DNA from: Cyclostephanos tholiformis
Lineage: Eukaryota > Bacillariophyta > Thalassiosirophyceae > Thalassiosirales > Thalassiosiraceae
Reading direction: 5' to 3'
Assembly: GCA_036939975.1 (NCBI GenBank)
Contig: JALLPB010000200.1
Location: 1-20,411 of the forward strand
DNA: 20,411 nucleotides
The position numbers and the translations under genes were made by a program. This document shows positions 1-9,171 of this stretch, in pieces. The notes beneath the pieces were generated by a model. That model saw only the letters and a list, made by a program, of their open reading frames with translations. It had not been told where the DNA came from and did no database searches. Position 1 is the first letter of the stretch, and every line of letters begins with the position of its first letter.

Positions 1-797
1 CAGGGTGATCCACTTCATTTTTAAGCATTAAAATAAGCTCATAATTTTCTTCTCCTGACCTGAACTACATGCCACTTGTTTACACTCATTTTTCACTTCA
101 GGGGAAAAGTTATCCACCCGCCTAGGTCAGAAGTATAACTCTTTCTCACTTAAAAATTGTGACAAATAATTATGCTTTGCACCCATCCGAAAGAACCAGC
201 TGATAAAAATTGAATACTACACATTGATCTTACGACTTAGTTATGCTGAAAACTACTATTTAAAAGAAAACCATTTGTATCACCTTGGAAAACTTACTAA
301 AATGATCTAACCTAGGGGCATGAGAGTACATTTTTTCATGCCTCTCAAATATCACCTTGCTGTCTGTTTCTGATGATTAGGTGTCAGGGGGCGGCATCAG
401 CATGGGTGATGGCAGCGGAAGACAGAGGCAGCCAACTACATTGAATGGGGGATGAGGGGGGGGCATTTGGGAGTGAGGCGGGCCATGGCAGCGGCTGCAG
501 ATGATGGTGGGCAATGGCAGGGCAGAGGCGGGGGGATTATTAATCATATGCATAAGGAGGGGGGCATATGGGTGTCATTTTAACGAGTTCCCACGCATGG
601 GAGCACACGTGTTTTGCTTTCACTTTGTTTGCTCGCAGATCCTCAGAGTTGAGAGCAAACAGAGAGCGAGCAAGGAGAAAAAAGATTCAAGTATCGTATT
701 GCGTCAAATACTAATTTCAAACAAACACTGACATTGGCAACCGCACAATGAGCATACATGAAAAAAATCGGAGATTCGCAAATCTTATCATATCTAT
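1..797. other. CpG-poor flank without a recognisable gene
   Basis: I see no convincing coding region here. Roughly the first 370 bases are AT-rich and almost free of CpG. Positions about 380-560 are G-rich, with imperfectly repeated ATGGCAG/GGCAGAGGC words. CpG becomes frequent again from about 780, just before the stop codon of the neighbouring minus-strand gene. The composition resembles the retroelement island at 11,230-15,655, so this may be old repeat-derived DNA, but no element could be identified. Confidence 0.5.
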
Positions 798-2426
798 TCA
801 CGGCGCGTCTCGTGGTCTGGACAGTCCCTCCACGTGGGCCTGAACCCTCAGAGCAATCCACTCCGGCGACGGAAATCCCCTCTCCAATCCTCCCCCCCCT
901 CCTCCTCGTCGTACCCCCTCCAACATGCCCCCCTCCACCTCCACGAATCCATCCCCGTGAACGTCGACGTAAACGGTCCAATCGCGCGGGAAGCGCTTCA
1001 TCACCACGGCCCTGAGCCCTCCGCCCACACCACCTCCTCCTCCTCCTCCTCCTCCTCCTGCATCGGATCCATCAACTCCTCGTCGTCGTCCGCTCCCATG
1101 ATTGACCTTGTTATCGCCACGGACGGCGGCGACGAGGGGTAGCATCCCATATGCCAAAACGGCATCGCGCATCTCCATCGGCTCAACCTCGAAGCGCGAA
1201 TTAACGATCAATATCGTGCGACTGCGACCGTACCTCGCCAATATCCGCCTAAGTGCGATGACGTCCGTCGTATCGTACGGGGATAGGATGACCAACGCGT
1301 CCTCCTCGTGTCCTAGGCGGGCGTTCGCGTCCGTCGCCGACACGATCCTATCGAACGCGTCCGGTCCCGGGGCAATGTCGTCGAGGTCGTTACCGACCGT
1401 GCTCCACAGTCGATGGGACGGTATCGCGCGACGGCCGTTATCGTCCTCGGACGATTTCGTCGTTAACGACGAGTCTCCGCCCCCGCCGTCCCCCGTCGAT
1501 TCCCACGACGACATGAGCCTCCCTCGATCCATGAGCGAATCGTCGAATTCCGACGCTCTATCCACGTCGCCGGGGAGGTCCCTCCTCCTCCTCCTCACCG
1601 TCGTCGATGTCGTCGATGTCGTCGTACCATCGCCTCTCACCCCCCCCCCCCCCCTCCTCCGACGCGATTCCAACACCCTCTCGATCTCGTTCACTTCCCC
1701 CCCGTTCCTCGCGAGCAATAGACACCTCCTCGACAATCCCCTGAACCTCATCTCGATCGATAATTCGACGCAGAAGTCGTACACGGCCATTATATCATAC
1801 GCCCTCCTCCCCTCGAGGATGTCGTACGTCGGCAATCGTATATCGACGGTGACGACGTTGTGCCCGCACGACATGGCGTTCGATACGCATTCCACGGCCG
1901 CCCTCGCGGCGGAATGCGGATCCGACGGCACGTCGCCCATGAGCGACGCGTCCCACGACGATTCGAGCATCGATCGCATCGACGATAGTCGTCTCGAGTC
2001 GTCATCGTTTACGTCGTCGTCATCATCCCAATCGTAGTCGTCGTCGTCCGCGTCGTCGTCGATGACGGCGGTCAGGGAGGAACGGCCGGGGATGTACGAC
2101 GACGACGTGCCGCGACGACGGGGAGGACCACCGCGACGATAACGGCCGCGATGGTCGCGGCGACGACCGACCGCGTCGATGGTCGGGGGATACGCGTCGC
2201 ACCGCGACGGACGTCGATGACGCCTACCGGGACGAGCGGACGACGCGACGGGGAGTACGGGAGGGGGACGGAGGGCGAGGGGGGCCGACGTCGTCGTCGA
2301 CGTCGTCGTCGAACGCGTCGCGAACGCGACCCTCGCGTCGCGGAACGACGACGACGACGACGACGACGTGGGCAGAGCTGCCAGGGCGATGGCGAGCCAT
2401 GGCATGATGGAAACGAGCGACGGCAT
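798..2426 (-). CDS. DUF1995 domain protein, probably plastid-targeted
   Basis: Single-exon frame of 542 aa; ATG at 2426-2424, TGA at 800-798. The N terminus has a short hydrophobic stretch (residues about 3-19, SIMPWLAIALAALPTS). It is followed by a Ser run and VAFATRS near residue 33, which resembles the ASAFAP-type cleavage motif of diatom bipartite plastid presequences. A long Arg/Asp/Ser-rich low-complexity stretch follows. From about residue 172 (AARAAVECVSNAM...VDIRLPTYD) through 375-415 (DALVILSPYD...ILIVNSRFE) to a C-terminal block (RDWTVYVDV, then FPSPEWIALRVQAHVEGL) the pattern fits the DUF1995 family, known from plants and algae and often plastid-located, with no established reaction. 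Low-complexity insertions (Gly, Arg, Thr runs) split the domain. It starts 267 bp from the divergent RPB9 gene. DUF1995 assignment is moderately sure; the targeting is inferred. Confidence 0.7.
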   Translation of the reverse strand: MPSLVSIMPWLAIALAALPTSSSSSSSFRDARVAFATRSTTTSTTTSAPLALRPPPVLPVASSARPGRRHRRPSRCDAYPPTIDAVGRRRDHRGRYRRGGPPRRRGTSSSYIPGRSSLTAVIDDDADDDDYDWDDDDDVNDDDSRRLSSMRSMLESSWDASLMGDVPSDPHSAARAAVECVSNAMSCGHNVVTVDIRLPTYDILEGRRAYDIMAVYDFCVELSIEMRFRGLSRRCLLLARNGGEVNEIERVLESRRRRGGGGVRGDGTTTSTTSTTVRRRRRDLPGDVDRASEFDDSLMDRGRLMSSWESTGDGGGGDSSLTTKSSEDDNGRRAIPSHRLWSTVGNDLDDIAPGPDAFDRIVSATDANARLGHEEDALVILSPYDTTDVIALRRILARYGRSRTILIVNSRFEVEPMEMRDAVLAYGMLPLVAAVRGDNKVNHGSGRRRGVDGSDAGGGGGGGGGGVGGGLRAVVMKRFPRDWTVYVDVHGDGFVEVEGGMLEGVRRGGGGGGLERGFPSPEWIALRVQAHVEGLSRPRDAP

Positions 2427-2693
2427 CGCCTCTCGCGTGCGAACGCTTGGATGGGGATGATGGGTGATATAGGGTGGATGGAGGATAATGATATAATAAT
2501 AATAATATTAGGTATCGTATCATGGAGGGGAGGTCCTTTTTCTCTATCGCTTCACTCCCCCCTCCCCCCCCCTTTTTTCTCCCCCCCCCGACATACTACG
2601 ATACCTAATAATATACTACTTTAGGACAAAATAGGAAAACACCACCTACCCCCGAACACCCCCAAAACGCCAAGCGTCAAGCCAAGGCAATCC
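2427..2693. promoter_or_regulatory. Shared divergent spacer of DUF1995 gene and RPB9
   Basis: These 267 bp separate two start codons facing away from each other, so both promoters must lie here or inside the 5' regions. The spacer holds an AT-rich stretch (2488-2520), pyrimidine tracts with C runs (2555-2590), and a 14-bp inverted repeat. No TATA box could be assigned confidently. Confidence 0.55.
2506..2610. repeat. 14-bp inverted repeat in divergent promoter
   Basis: TATTAGGTATCGTA at 2506-2519 is the exact reverse complement of TACGATACCTAATA at 2597-2610, with 77 bases between the arms. It sits between the starts of two divergent genes. It could be paired binding sites for one regulator, one per direction, or a long-loop hairpin. 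Confidence 0.75.
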
Positions 2694-3563
2694 ATGAGCA
2701 TCGACGCGTACCAGGATTACCTCCGCAATGGCGAGCAACGGGAGATTTTGGAAAGTGCCGCCGCGGGACTGTTCGGCGATGACGACGACGACGACGACGA
2801 GGACGTGAACGGTGGCGGTCGACGTGGGGGAGGGGGGGGGGGAGGACATTACGGTGACTACGACCTCGGCCTCGACGATGATAACGACGTCGACATCGAC
2901 GACGTGCTCGGGTTGGACGACGGCAGGGCGGACTACTATGCGGACAACGTCGATCAGGAGGGGGGATTGTTGATGAAATTCTGCCCTCACGATTCATCCA
3001 TGCTTTATCCCAAGGTTAGTTTTTTAGTCGTCGGAGGAGAGAGAGAGAGAGAGAGAGTGCGAATGCGCCATCGCGAATACCCTCGATGTAGTCGTTGAAC
3101 GGGGCGTCGCTCGACATGCGCGGCGATCGTGATCTTGAACCGAATAACCGACAAAAAGTCCTCTACTTGAATAACACATGCGCCCCCCCCCCGCCACCCC
3201 CCCCCCCCCCCCCCCCCTTCTCACTTCTTCTCCAAAAAACAAACGAAACAAATACGCGATGAACAGGAAAATCGGTCCGAGAGGCGCCTGATGTATGCGT
3301 GTCGTCTGTGTCGGTACACCGAGTATTCCACCTGCTCCCTCGTATATAAGAACGTCCTAAAGAAGGAGGTGGGCAACGTGCTCCACACGGTTCCGTCGGC
3401 AGTGTCCGACGATCCGACATTGCCCCGGAGTCAGAACGCCCACTGCGGCAAGTGCGGGCACAACGAGGCCGTCTTCTTCCAGAGCGACACTAGCGACGCG
3501 AAGAACGACACGCTTGTATTGATATTCGTTTGTTGCAATTGCGATTACAAGTGGGTTGCATGA
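2694..3563 (+). CDS. RPB9: RNA polymerase II subunit RPB9
   Basis: Two exons, 2694-3014 and 3267-3563, joined over a 252-nt GT-AG intron (AAG|GTTAGT ... GAACAG|GAA) in phase 0, give 205 aa. Joining restores the family signature MLYPK-ENRSERRLMYACRLC. RPB9 is the two-zinc-ribbon subunit at the Pol II jaw, acting in start-site choice, elongation and fidelity. The N-terminal ribbon is at about 97-122 and the C-terminal ribbon has CGKC (167-170) and CCNC (196-199), with the conserved DPTLPR and HNEAVFFQS between. Two oddities: the first zinc pair reads CPHD, with Asp100 where Cys is usual, and there is an added N-terminal region of about 95 residues rich in Asp and Gly, against about 113-125 aa for the whole protein elsewhere. 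The intron carries C10 and C21 tracts. Confidence 0.95.
3197..3217 (+). repeat. C21 homopolymer in RPB9 intron
   Basis: An uninterrupted run of 21 C, preceded by a C10 run at 3183-3192, lies inside the RPB9 intron about 50 nt upstream of the acceptor. It is placed where a polypyrimidine tract might be, but is far longer than needed. Confidence 0.9.
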
Positions 3564-3848
3564 GGCGTTAAGAACAACATTAGTAGTAGTGTTTATTTTT
3601 TGGAGGGCATCGGGGGGGGGGGGGGGGGGGGGGGGAGCATGAAATATGAAAGGTCGATCAAAGTTGATATTGAGGCGAGAGGGGGGGGGGGGTCTGTGGA
3701 TGATTCGAAATTCGAACAGAGCGCCATGGAATAACGCTACCGTGCCGAGATGGATGGGATTTCACATCGTGCTCCATGAAAGGTCAAAGGGAAAACGAAA
3801 AGGCTGAATACATTAAAGATAATGTACACAATACAAAATGGTCCTTCT
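3564..3848. other. Convergent intergenic spacer with G24 and G12 tracts
   Basis: This spacer between the RPB9 and APMAP-like stop codons has no gene. It contains a run of 24 G at 3612-3635 and a run of 12 G at 3681-3692. Both could form G-quadruplexes. The G24 run is probably in, or just beyond, the RPB9 3' untranslated region. The 3' ends of both convergent transcripts should fall here. Confidence 0.75.
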
Positions 3849-4862
3849 TCAATCGAATTTGACGTCGCGCCTGTCGAACCTTGCCAAAAAAGGGTTGTAC
3901 CAACTCGCTAGGTAGATGTAATTTCCCACGGGCTCCGCCTCGGATATCCACGGCGCAATCAACCCTCCCATCGCCATTCCATCGTCGGTGAGCGTCGTGA
4001 TCAACACGCCCTTCTCATCGTATACCGCCAACGCCGTCCACTTCGGTATGAGATCGATTATTTTACGGTACGGCACGAATGCGAGCAACGCCGATCGCAG
4101 CCACGGCTTGTCGCTCAAATACCGCAATAACGAAAATGGGAGGATGTACTTCCCCCCCAGTCCAACCCAATAGCACTTGCATGCCGTCCCATTCGGCAAC
4201 GCCTCCATCGCCTTGACGTTGTCGCCCGTGCCGGGCATGACCCCCACGAACGGCTCCTCGTCCATCGTGCCCCTCGTCAGGTCGTATCTGAGAATCCGCA
4301 CGCCGCTCACGACGAGCAATCCCGTGCCATCGTGCGTCGGCGCGAGTCCGTTGGCCATGTATATCCCCCCCGCCGCGACGTCGACTACGCCCGAGCCCGC
4401 GCGATGGCGCAATAATCGACCGTCGGACGCACCGTCCATCGCCGCGTGGAATATCCTACGTCGTCGGAATCTCGTGGACGTTTCCGTCATGTAGACGTCC
4501 CCCCCTCCCACGCCGTCTTCGTCGGCGCCGCCGCCGCCGGGGATACGAACTACCGAATTCAGCAATCGGAACGCGTAGTCCGTCGGGTCCGACGATGCCC
4601 CCGTCGCCAGCACGCGCACCCTCGCGAGGCCGGGACCGTACAAGTTCGTCGCCGCGAGGAGTCCGCGGTACGCGTCCGCGATGTACAGGACGTCGTCGTC
4701 CCCGTCGTCGTCGTCATCCGACCGGCCGTGCTCGAGCCACATCCCCAGGGGACGACCGCAGTCTTCCTCGCTAGGGCCGATGATCGGGTGATCGTCCGAC
4801 GGTCCACCCAGGCCGCATCGCGCGCGCGCTGCACGAATTGCGGCGGGGGGGCTCGGGTTAGT

Positions 4863-4893
<31 letters not shown>

Positions 4894-5237
4894 CGTAAGG
4901 GGATGGAACCGGTGCGGAGTATCGCATCCCACGCGGGCACCACCCCGGGCTCGTCGATATCGGACAAGCGCGCGATCCTACCATCGCCGAGGGAGGCGAA
5001 CATGTACTTTCCATTCCTCGATGCGACGAGGCATTCGGGGTAGACGAGGTCGTCGGTTCCGATCCTCTCGATATCGACGTTGGCGAGTCGATTGTCGGGA
5101 GAGAAATCGGGCGGGTCCGGCAGCACGAATGATATGGGGGATAGGCCGAGGTACGATAGGCGCAGACGCACGAGGAGGGAGATGAGTGCGATGACGGTGG
5201 CGGCGACGATGGGCGGGGTGGTTCGTAGGAGAGGCAT
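3849..5237 (-). CDS. Strictosidine synthase-like/APMAP-like membrane-anchored protein
   Basis: Single-exon frame of 462 aa; ATG at 5237-5235. The N terminus has one hydrophobic segment (residues about 9-24) with arginines after it, suggesting a type II membrane anchor with the body in the ER lumen or outside. The body is a six-bladed beta-propeller of the strictosidine synthase-like family, as in animal APMAP and plant SSL proteins. Recognisable marks are GRPLGMW (161-167), LYIADAYRGLLAA (184-196), VYMTETSTR (248-256), IYMANGLAP (292-300), MPGTGDNVKA and CYWVGLGG. Asp runs (116-124, 174-182) are inserted in loops. True strictosidine synthesis is not implied: most family members have other or unknown activities, often esterase-like. 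The reading frame is clean; the substrate is unknown. Confidence 0.88.
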
Positions 5238-5546
5238 GATGATATTGTGTCCTGCTCATGGCGAGGCGGGAAGTTCTTCCTCTAGAGACGACATCGCTGG
5301 GTAGGATAGGTGTTCACGACGTTGACAATGACGGGTTTTGCTTAGAGTACATCATAGGATTCCAATGTAGCACGATGGCGCAGACGATTTTTAGAATCAG
5401 CTCGTTGAGTGAACACGCTACACACACAAATAACTTTTTCAAGCCCCTCTAAACAAATAACAAAAAATAAGCAATTCGTCATGACAAACGAATAGGGCGA
5501 ACACAAAATATAAATGTAGAGCAATATTACTATTTTTCCTCTTTCG
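5238..5546. other. Intergenic spacer between two minus-strand genes
   Basis: About 310 bp between the start of the APMAP-like gene and the stop of the thioredoxin-fold gene. I see no gene. It should hold the promoter of the former and the 3' end of the latter. The 5410-5540 part is AT-rich and contains a small dyad, ATTCGT/ACGAAT (5474-5479 and 5488-5493), which may form a weak hairpin. Confidence 0.5.
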
Positions 5547-7268
5547 TCACTTCACGGGAACGCCCCAGCCTCCGACGTTCGCCGTATTACCACCCGAGGT
5601 CCCATCGCCCTTGCTCTTTCCGCTGCCGTGGTCCCAATCCTTATCCGAAACCCTCTCGCCCTCCTCGATCAATCCCAACGCGATGCCGTACTCATCCTGC
5701 ACGTTCGGATCGAGACAGCACTCCACGTACGAGCACGCCGCATCGTTCACGAATGGGCATTTCGGCGGACGACAACCGATCCCCCCCGTCGCGTTCGTAC
5801 CAACGAAGTCGGTCAGGACGCAAGTTTCGATCAAACCGCAGTACGGTTCGCGTTTGCCCACCTCGTCGAGCAGATGCGACTCTATCTCGTCCAACGTCGG
5901 GAACGGATCGCTCTCGGGTATGGCGGACAATTCCTTGATGTAATCGTTCGTTACGCGATTCGTGACGCGGGTGCAGTAATCGACCACGAGCTCGAGCACG
6001 CAAGATCGCAGTATCAGGGGATGTTCGTCGTTCGGCGAACCGATCGAATGGGACGTGGCGTTCTTGTACCACCCGTCAGATTCGGTGAGTATAGCGAACG
6101 GATCCCTGCGAGGAGGACCATCGTCGTTCAATTCCATCCCCCCCCCCACCTTACCGGGGAAGAGCAATCCCTCCAGGAGGTAGCCGGAATGCGTGTTCGC
6201 CCTCTCGTACAGGCCCTTCTCCTTGATCGTGGCGTTCAACCTCGCCTCGAGGTCACGAACCTTCCGATCGTATGCGGCGGCGGTAATGGAGGAGGAGCCA
6301 TCCCCCCGGAGATGCGCCTGGAAGCCGGGTGGTACCCCCACGGGCAGGCTCTCCCCGACGCCCTTTCCCCCCCGTTTCCCCGACGACGACGACGACGTCC
6401 CCCCCCAACCCAATAGGCGAAAAAGTCCGTTGCGCAGTACCCGCATCGGACCCCCCTCGTTGATCGCGTGCCACGAGCTGAGCGCCCCCATGACGTTTAT
6501 CCAATCGAGTATCTGATCCGCGTATCTCCAATCGCCACGGAATACCACCGTCCGCCTCGGGGGCGTGGACCTCCCCCCCCCCCCCAGGCCTAGCAATCCG
6601 CGTTCGGCGCCGTGATACTCGCCGCTCCCGACGTACATGATCGTGGGATAATACTTGATCCCGGCGACGTCGCACAATTTGGCGTGAATGGCGTTGCGTT
6701 CGCAATCGAACAGCGCCATGACGAGTCCGCTCGTGCGCGATCCGGCGTTCAGGTGAGTCGCGATGGCATCCCACGACGGTGCGACGGCGTGACATTCGGC
6801 GGAACGCTGGGAGTAGAATAGTATCGCGGCATCGTGACCGATGTACTCGTCGATCGCAGATGCCGCGGCATCGTCCGAATGAATGCCGTCGTCGGTGGGT
6901 GGCACTCCCACGGCGGATGTCATCGGGGAGGACGATCCCTCGATCGAGGATGGGGGGATGTGCGATGGCAGGGGCATTAATGTTTCCGGATGCAGGCCAA
7001 GGTGGGCCGATGCGGCGGATACGTCCCAGTGATCGAGGTTGCGCTCGCGTCGGGATACGGTCGACTCGTACGAAGACGACGACGACGACGACGACGACGA
7101 CTTGCGCTGGGCCTTGACGTACGAGTTCCACAGATCGTCGAGGGCATCGCCACGCACGAATATGATGGATGAATTTGGGAGGAGGAGGAGGAGGAGGGGA
7201 GGGAGGAGGAGGATGACGATGATGATGGAGCGGGGGAGGAGGAGCGTTGGCGGCGGGGGGCGCGTCAT
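5547..7268 (-). CDS. Secretory thioredoxin-fold (PDI-like) protein with SxxC site
   Basis: The frame is open upstream to 7292 but only through a TTG; the first ATG is 7268-7266, giving 573 aa. A strongly hydrophobic leader (about 8-36: leucine/isoleucine-rich with prolines, then NSSIIFVRGDAL) looks like a signal peptide or anchor. The thioredoxin fold spans about 138-275: AAILFYSQRSAECHAVAPSW (148-167) aligns with the PDI block FYAPWCGHCK..AP.W, followed by GLVMALFDCE, the cis-Pro in IKYYPTIMYV (Pro208) and FRGDWRYADQILDWI. The first active-site Cys is Ser (S156-A-E-C159), so a normal dithiol cycle is not possible at this site. A Cys-rich C-terminal block (about 500-545, with EPYC, CRPPKC and ECC) may form structural disulfides. 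It resembles Erv/QSOX-type or PDI-type fusions in outline, but no FAD domain is visible. It is divergent from the methyltransferase gene. Confidence 0.78.
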   Translation of the reverse strand: MTRPPPPTLLLPRSIIIVILLLPPLLLLLLPNSSIIFVRGDALDDLWNSYVKAQRKSSSSSSSSSSYESTVSRRERNLDHWDVSAASAHLGLHPETLMPLPSHIPPSSIEGSSSPMTSAVGVPPTDDGIHSDDAAASAIDEYIGHDAAILFYSQRSAECHAVAPSWDAIATHLNAGSRTSGLVMALFDCERNAIHAKLCDVAGIKYYPTIMYVGSGEYHGAERGLLGLGGGGRSTPPRRTVVFRGDWRYADQILDWINVMGALSSWHAINEGGPMRVLRNGLFRLLGWGGTSSSSSGKRGGKGVGESLPVGVPPGFQAHLRGDGSSSITAAAYDRKVRDLEARLNATIKEKGLYERANTHSGYLLEGLLFPGKVGGGMELNDDGPPRRDPFAILTESDGWYKNATSHSIGSPNDEHPLILRSCVLELVVDYCTRVTNRVTNDYIKELSAIPESDPFPTLDEIESHLLDEVGKREPYCGLIETCVLTDFVGTNATGGIGCRPPKCPFVNDAACSYVECCLDPNVQDEYGIALGLIEEGERVSDKDWDHGSGKSKGDGTSGGNTANVGGWGVPVK

Positions 7269-7452
7269 CGTGTTGCGATCCCTCACACACAAGAGTGAGG
7301 AGGAGCGTGGGCAAAAAAGGTAAGGGGGTGCACCTCGTCAAATTCTGATGCCACGTGGAACCCTATCGACATTGGCATGCGGTTGAAGGACAGACTGTCA
7401 GGGTACCGATCGTACGTACGACGTGTCGATCCCGAGAGCGATATTGAAGACG
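7269..7452. promoter_or_regulatory. Shared divergent spacer of PDI-like and methyltransferase genes
   Basis: Only 184 bp lie between the chosen ATG codons of two genes pointing away from each other, so this is probably a compact bidirectional promoter that includes both 5' untranslated regions. It contains GTACGTACGAC-type palindromic sequence (around 7411-7422) but no element I can name. Confidence 0.45.
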
Positions 7453-9039
7453 ATGACGACCTCCTCCTTCTCGTCCACCCTGCATCGTGTCATACGTCTC
7501 CTGATCATAATTATCTCATCGTCATCCTCCTCCTCCTCCTTCTGTCCCTCCGTCTTCTATCCCACGTTCGGTCGACATCGTGCTCATGCCCCCTTCCTTG
7601 TCCCCTCCCTCCCATCCTCGTCGACGACGCGACGGCAACGAGGGGGGGGATCATCGCGTCGGCGCGCGTCGAAGAAGACGACCAACGACGAGAACGAATC
7701 GACCCGCCGATTGATACCACGTAGCGTTTTAGATCCGATCGTCGTCGTCGATGAGGCACGTGCGAGGACGACGCGTCGTATCGCCCTCGACGTCCTCGAC
7801 GATTACGACGACGACGACTACTACGATGACTACGACGCCCGGGGCACGACGACGACGACTACGACGAGGAGGAGGAGGACGAATGCTCGCGATGTCGTCG
7901 ATCGAATCCTTTGCCCCCCCGAAGAGGGACGCGAGCGCGATGAGGCGGGAATGGAGGCATACGACGATGTCGTTGGGGGGGGGGGAGAGGGTAGTAGTCG
8001 TGCCGGTGGAAGTCGTCGATCCGCCGCAGTCTTGGCGATGACGAACGACGATCCGCGTGGCGAGTACACCTACGGCGAATTCCCATTCGATAGTTTCGAC
8101 GCGCTAGTCGATCGTGCATCGATGTACGTCGATGCCATTGGATATGTCGACGATCGTCGTGATGGTGATGATGATGATGATGATGACGATGATGATTATC
8201 GTGATGGATTCGAAAACGATCGAAGGTCGAGGGGTGGTGGAGGGGACGGGGGGGGGAAGGGGAGGAGGAGTAGGAGGAGGAGGCATACCATGGTGGACCT
8301 CGGTTCGGGATGCGGTCGTTTGGTACTTTACGCGGCATTGACTCGAGGAGGGGGGGGAGGTATATGTCATGATTGGGGGCAAGACGACGACGATGAGACT
8401 AGTAAAGCAACGAAGTTGAACTGGGACGTGCACGGGATAGAGATCGGAACGAGGTTGCATTCACTCGCTATCAGGTCGTTGCGTCGTGGCGTGGATAAAG
8501 GGTGGTTCGAATATGTTGATATGATGACGAATAATACGGACGATGCCGCCCAAGGCGATGACAAAGTAGACGACGGCGGCGGACGAATAATAACTTTCCA
8601 CAATGGAAATGCGCTATCATTGGAAGATCCATACTTCGCCCACAATCGCCCGCTCTCCTCTACCTCCTCCAATCATCTCGATGATGATAAATCATCTACG
8701 TCGTCTTCGTCATCTCCTCCTAGTCATTTGTCGACGTTCGATTCCATTCGATCGCTGCTATCACGTACGGACCTGATATTCGCATACTCTACGGTATGGG
8801 AAACGTCGAAAATACGACCGTACGATACTAATTTGGGCGCGATGGTACTGTCGTCCAAGTGGTCGAGAACGTTGGCTTCGACGTGTAAGGACGGGTGCGT
8901 GGCCATAACAACAGACAGGGTTTTGGATCCTGAGGCCGGATGGAAATTATTGGATAGGATGGAGGTCAATAATCCGTGCGTTTGGGGGAGCGTGGGTTAC
9001 ATTTCCGTGCTGGAGAAAGGAAAAACTTTGATGACGTAG
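7453..9039 (+). CDS. DOT1-like SAM-dependent methyltransferase with presequence
   Basis: 528 aa from the first ATG at 7453; the frame extends upstream only through a GTG. The N terminus has a hydrophobic stretch (about 12-21, RVIRLLIIII), a Ser run and FCPSVFYPTFG, which suggests a signal or organelle presequence. A low-complexity Arg/Asp/Thr region follows. The catalytic part starts with TYGEFPFDSFDALVDRA (about 206-222) and has SAM motif I VDLGSGCGRLVLYAAL (about 281-296), an acidic post-I loop (WDVHGIEIG), then HNGNAL and DLIFAYSTVWE. The order YGE-x-VDLGSGxG-xGxE is the one seen in DOT1 histone H3K79 methyltransferases, so a DOT1-like fold is likely. The presequence argues against a nuclear histone substrate. 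Asp and Ser insertions interrupt the domain. SAM methyltransferase is sure; DOT1 kinship is likely; the substrate is unknown. Confidence 0.75.
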   Translation: MTTSSFSSTLHRVIRLLIIIISSSSSSSSFCPSVFYPTFGRHRAHAPFLVPSLPSSSTTRRQRGGGSSRRRASKKTTNDENESTRRLIPRSVLDPIVVVDEARARTTRRIALDVLDDYDDDDYYDDYDARGTTTTTTTRRRRTNARDVVDRILCPPEEGRERDEAGMEAYDDVVGGGGEGSSRAGGSRRSAAVLAMTNDDPRGEYTYGEFPFDSFDALVDRASMYVDAIGYVDDRRDGDDDDDDDDDDYRDGFENDRRSRGGGGDGGGKGRRSRRRRHTMVDLGSGCGRLVLYAALTRGGGGGICHDWGQDDDDETSKATKLNWDVHGIEIGTRLHSLAIRSLRRGVDKGWFEYVDMMTNNTDDAAQGDDKVDDGGGRIITFHNGNALSLEDPYFAHNRPLSSTSSNHLDDDKSSTSSSSSPPSHLSTFDSIRSLLSRTDLIFAYSTVWETSKIRPYDTNLGAMVLSSKWSRTLASTCKDGCVAITTDRVLDPEAGWKLLDRMEVNNPCVWGSVGYISVLEKGKTLMT

Positions 9040-9171
9040 TTAATGGAGCATACATCGGAAAATACAATCATGACTCTGTATTCCAGAAGATGGACTTTTC
9101 TGATAAAAACGTTAATTCGCCTCTCATCCCAGCCTCATCAACGAACCCGAGTATGGACAATCCTCGCCACA

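Noticed and set aside
501..731. 76-codon frame as a gene
   Set aside because: No homology signal or start context, in G-rich and CpG-poor sequence.
1102..2037. 311-codon plus-strand frame opposite the DUF1995 gene
   Set aside because: It is the antisense of Asp/Arg/Ser-rich coding sequence, with no domain of its own; the minus-strand frame has the family motifs.
3849..5237. True strictosidine synthase
   Set aside because: Only the propeller family is supported; the membrane anchor and APMAP-like blocks fit the broad SSL group, and alkaloid synthesis is not indicated.
7040..7110. Regular GAC/GTC triplet arrays as CRISPR or tandem regulatory repeats
   Set aside because: They are simple microsatellites within coding sequence, without spacers.
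6253..7341. 362-codon minus-strand frame overlapping the PDI-like gene, and 5628-6416 plus
   Set aside because: Arg/Pro-rich shadow frames of a CpG-rich gene; the 5547-7268 frame has the signal-like leader and thioredoxin motifs.
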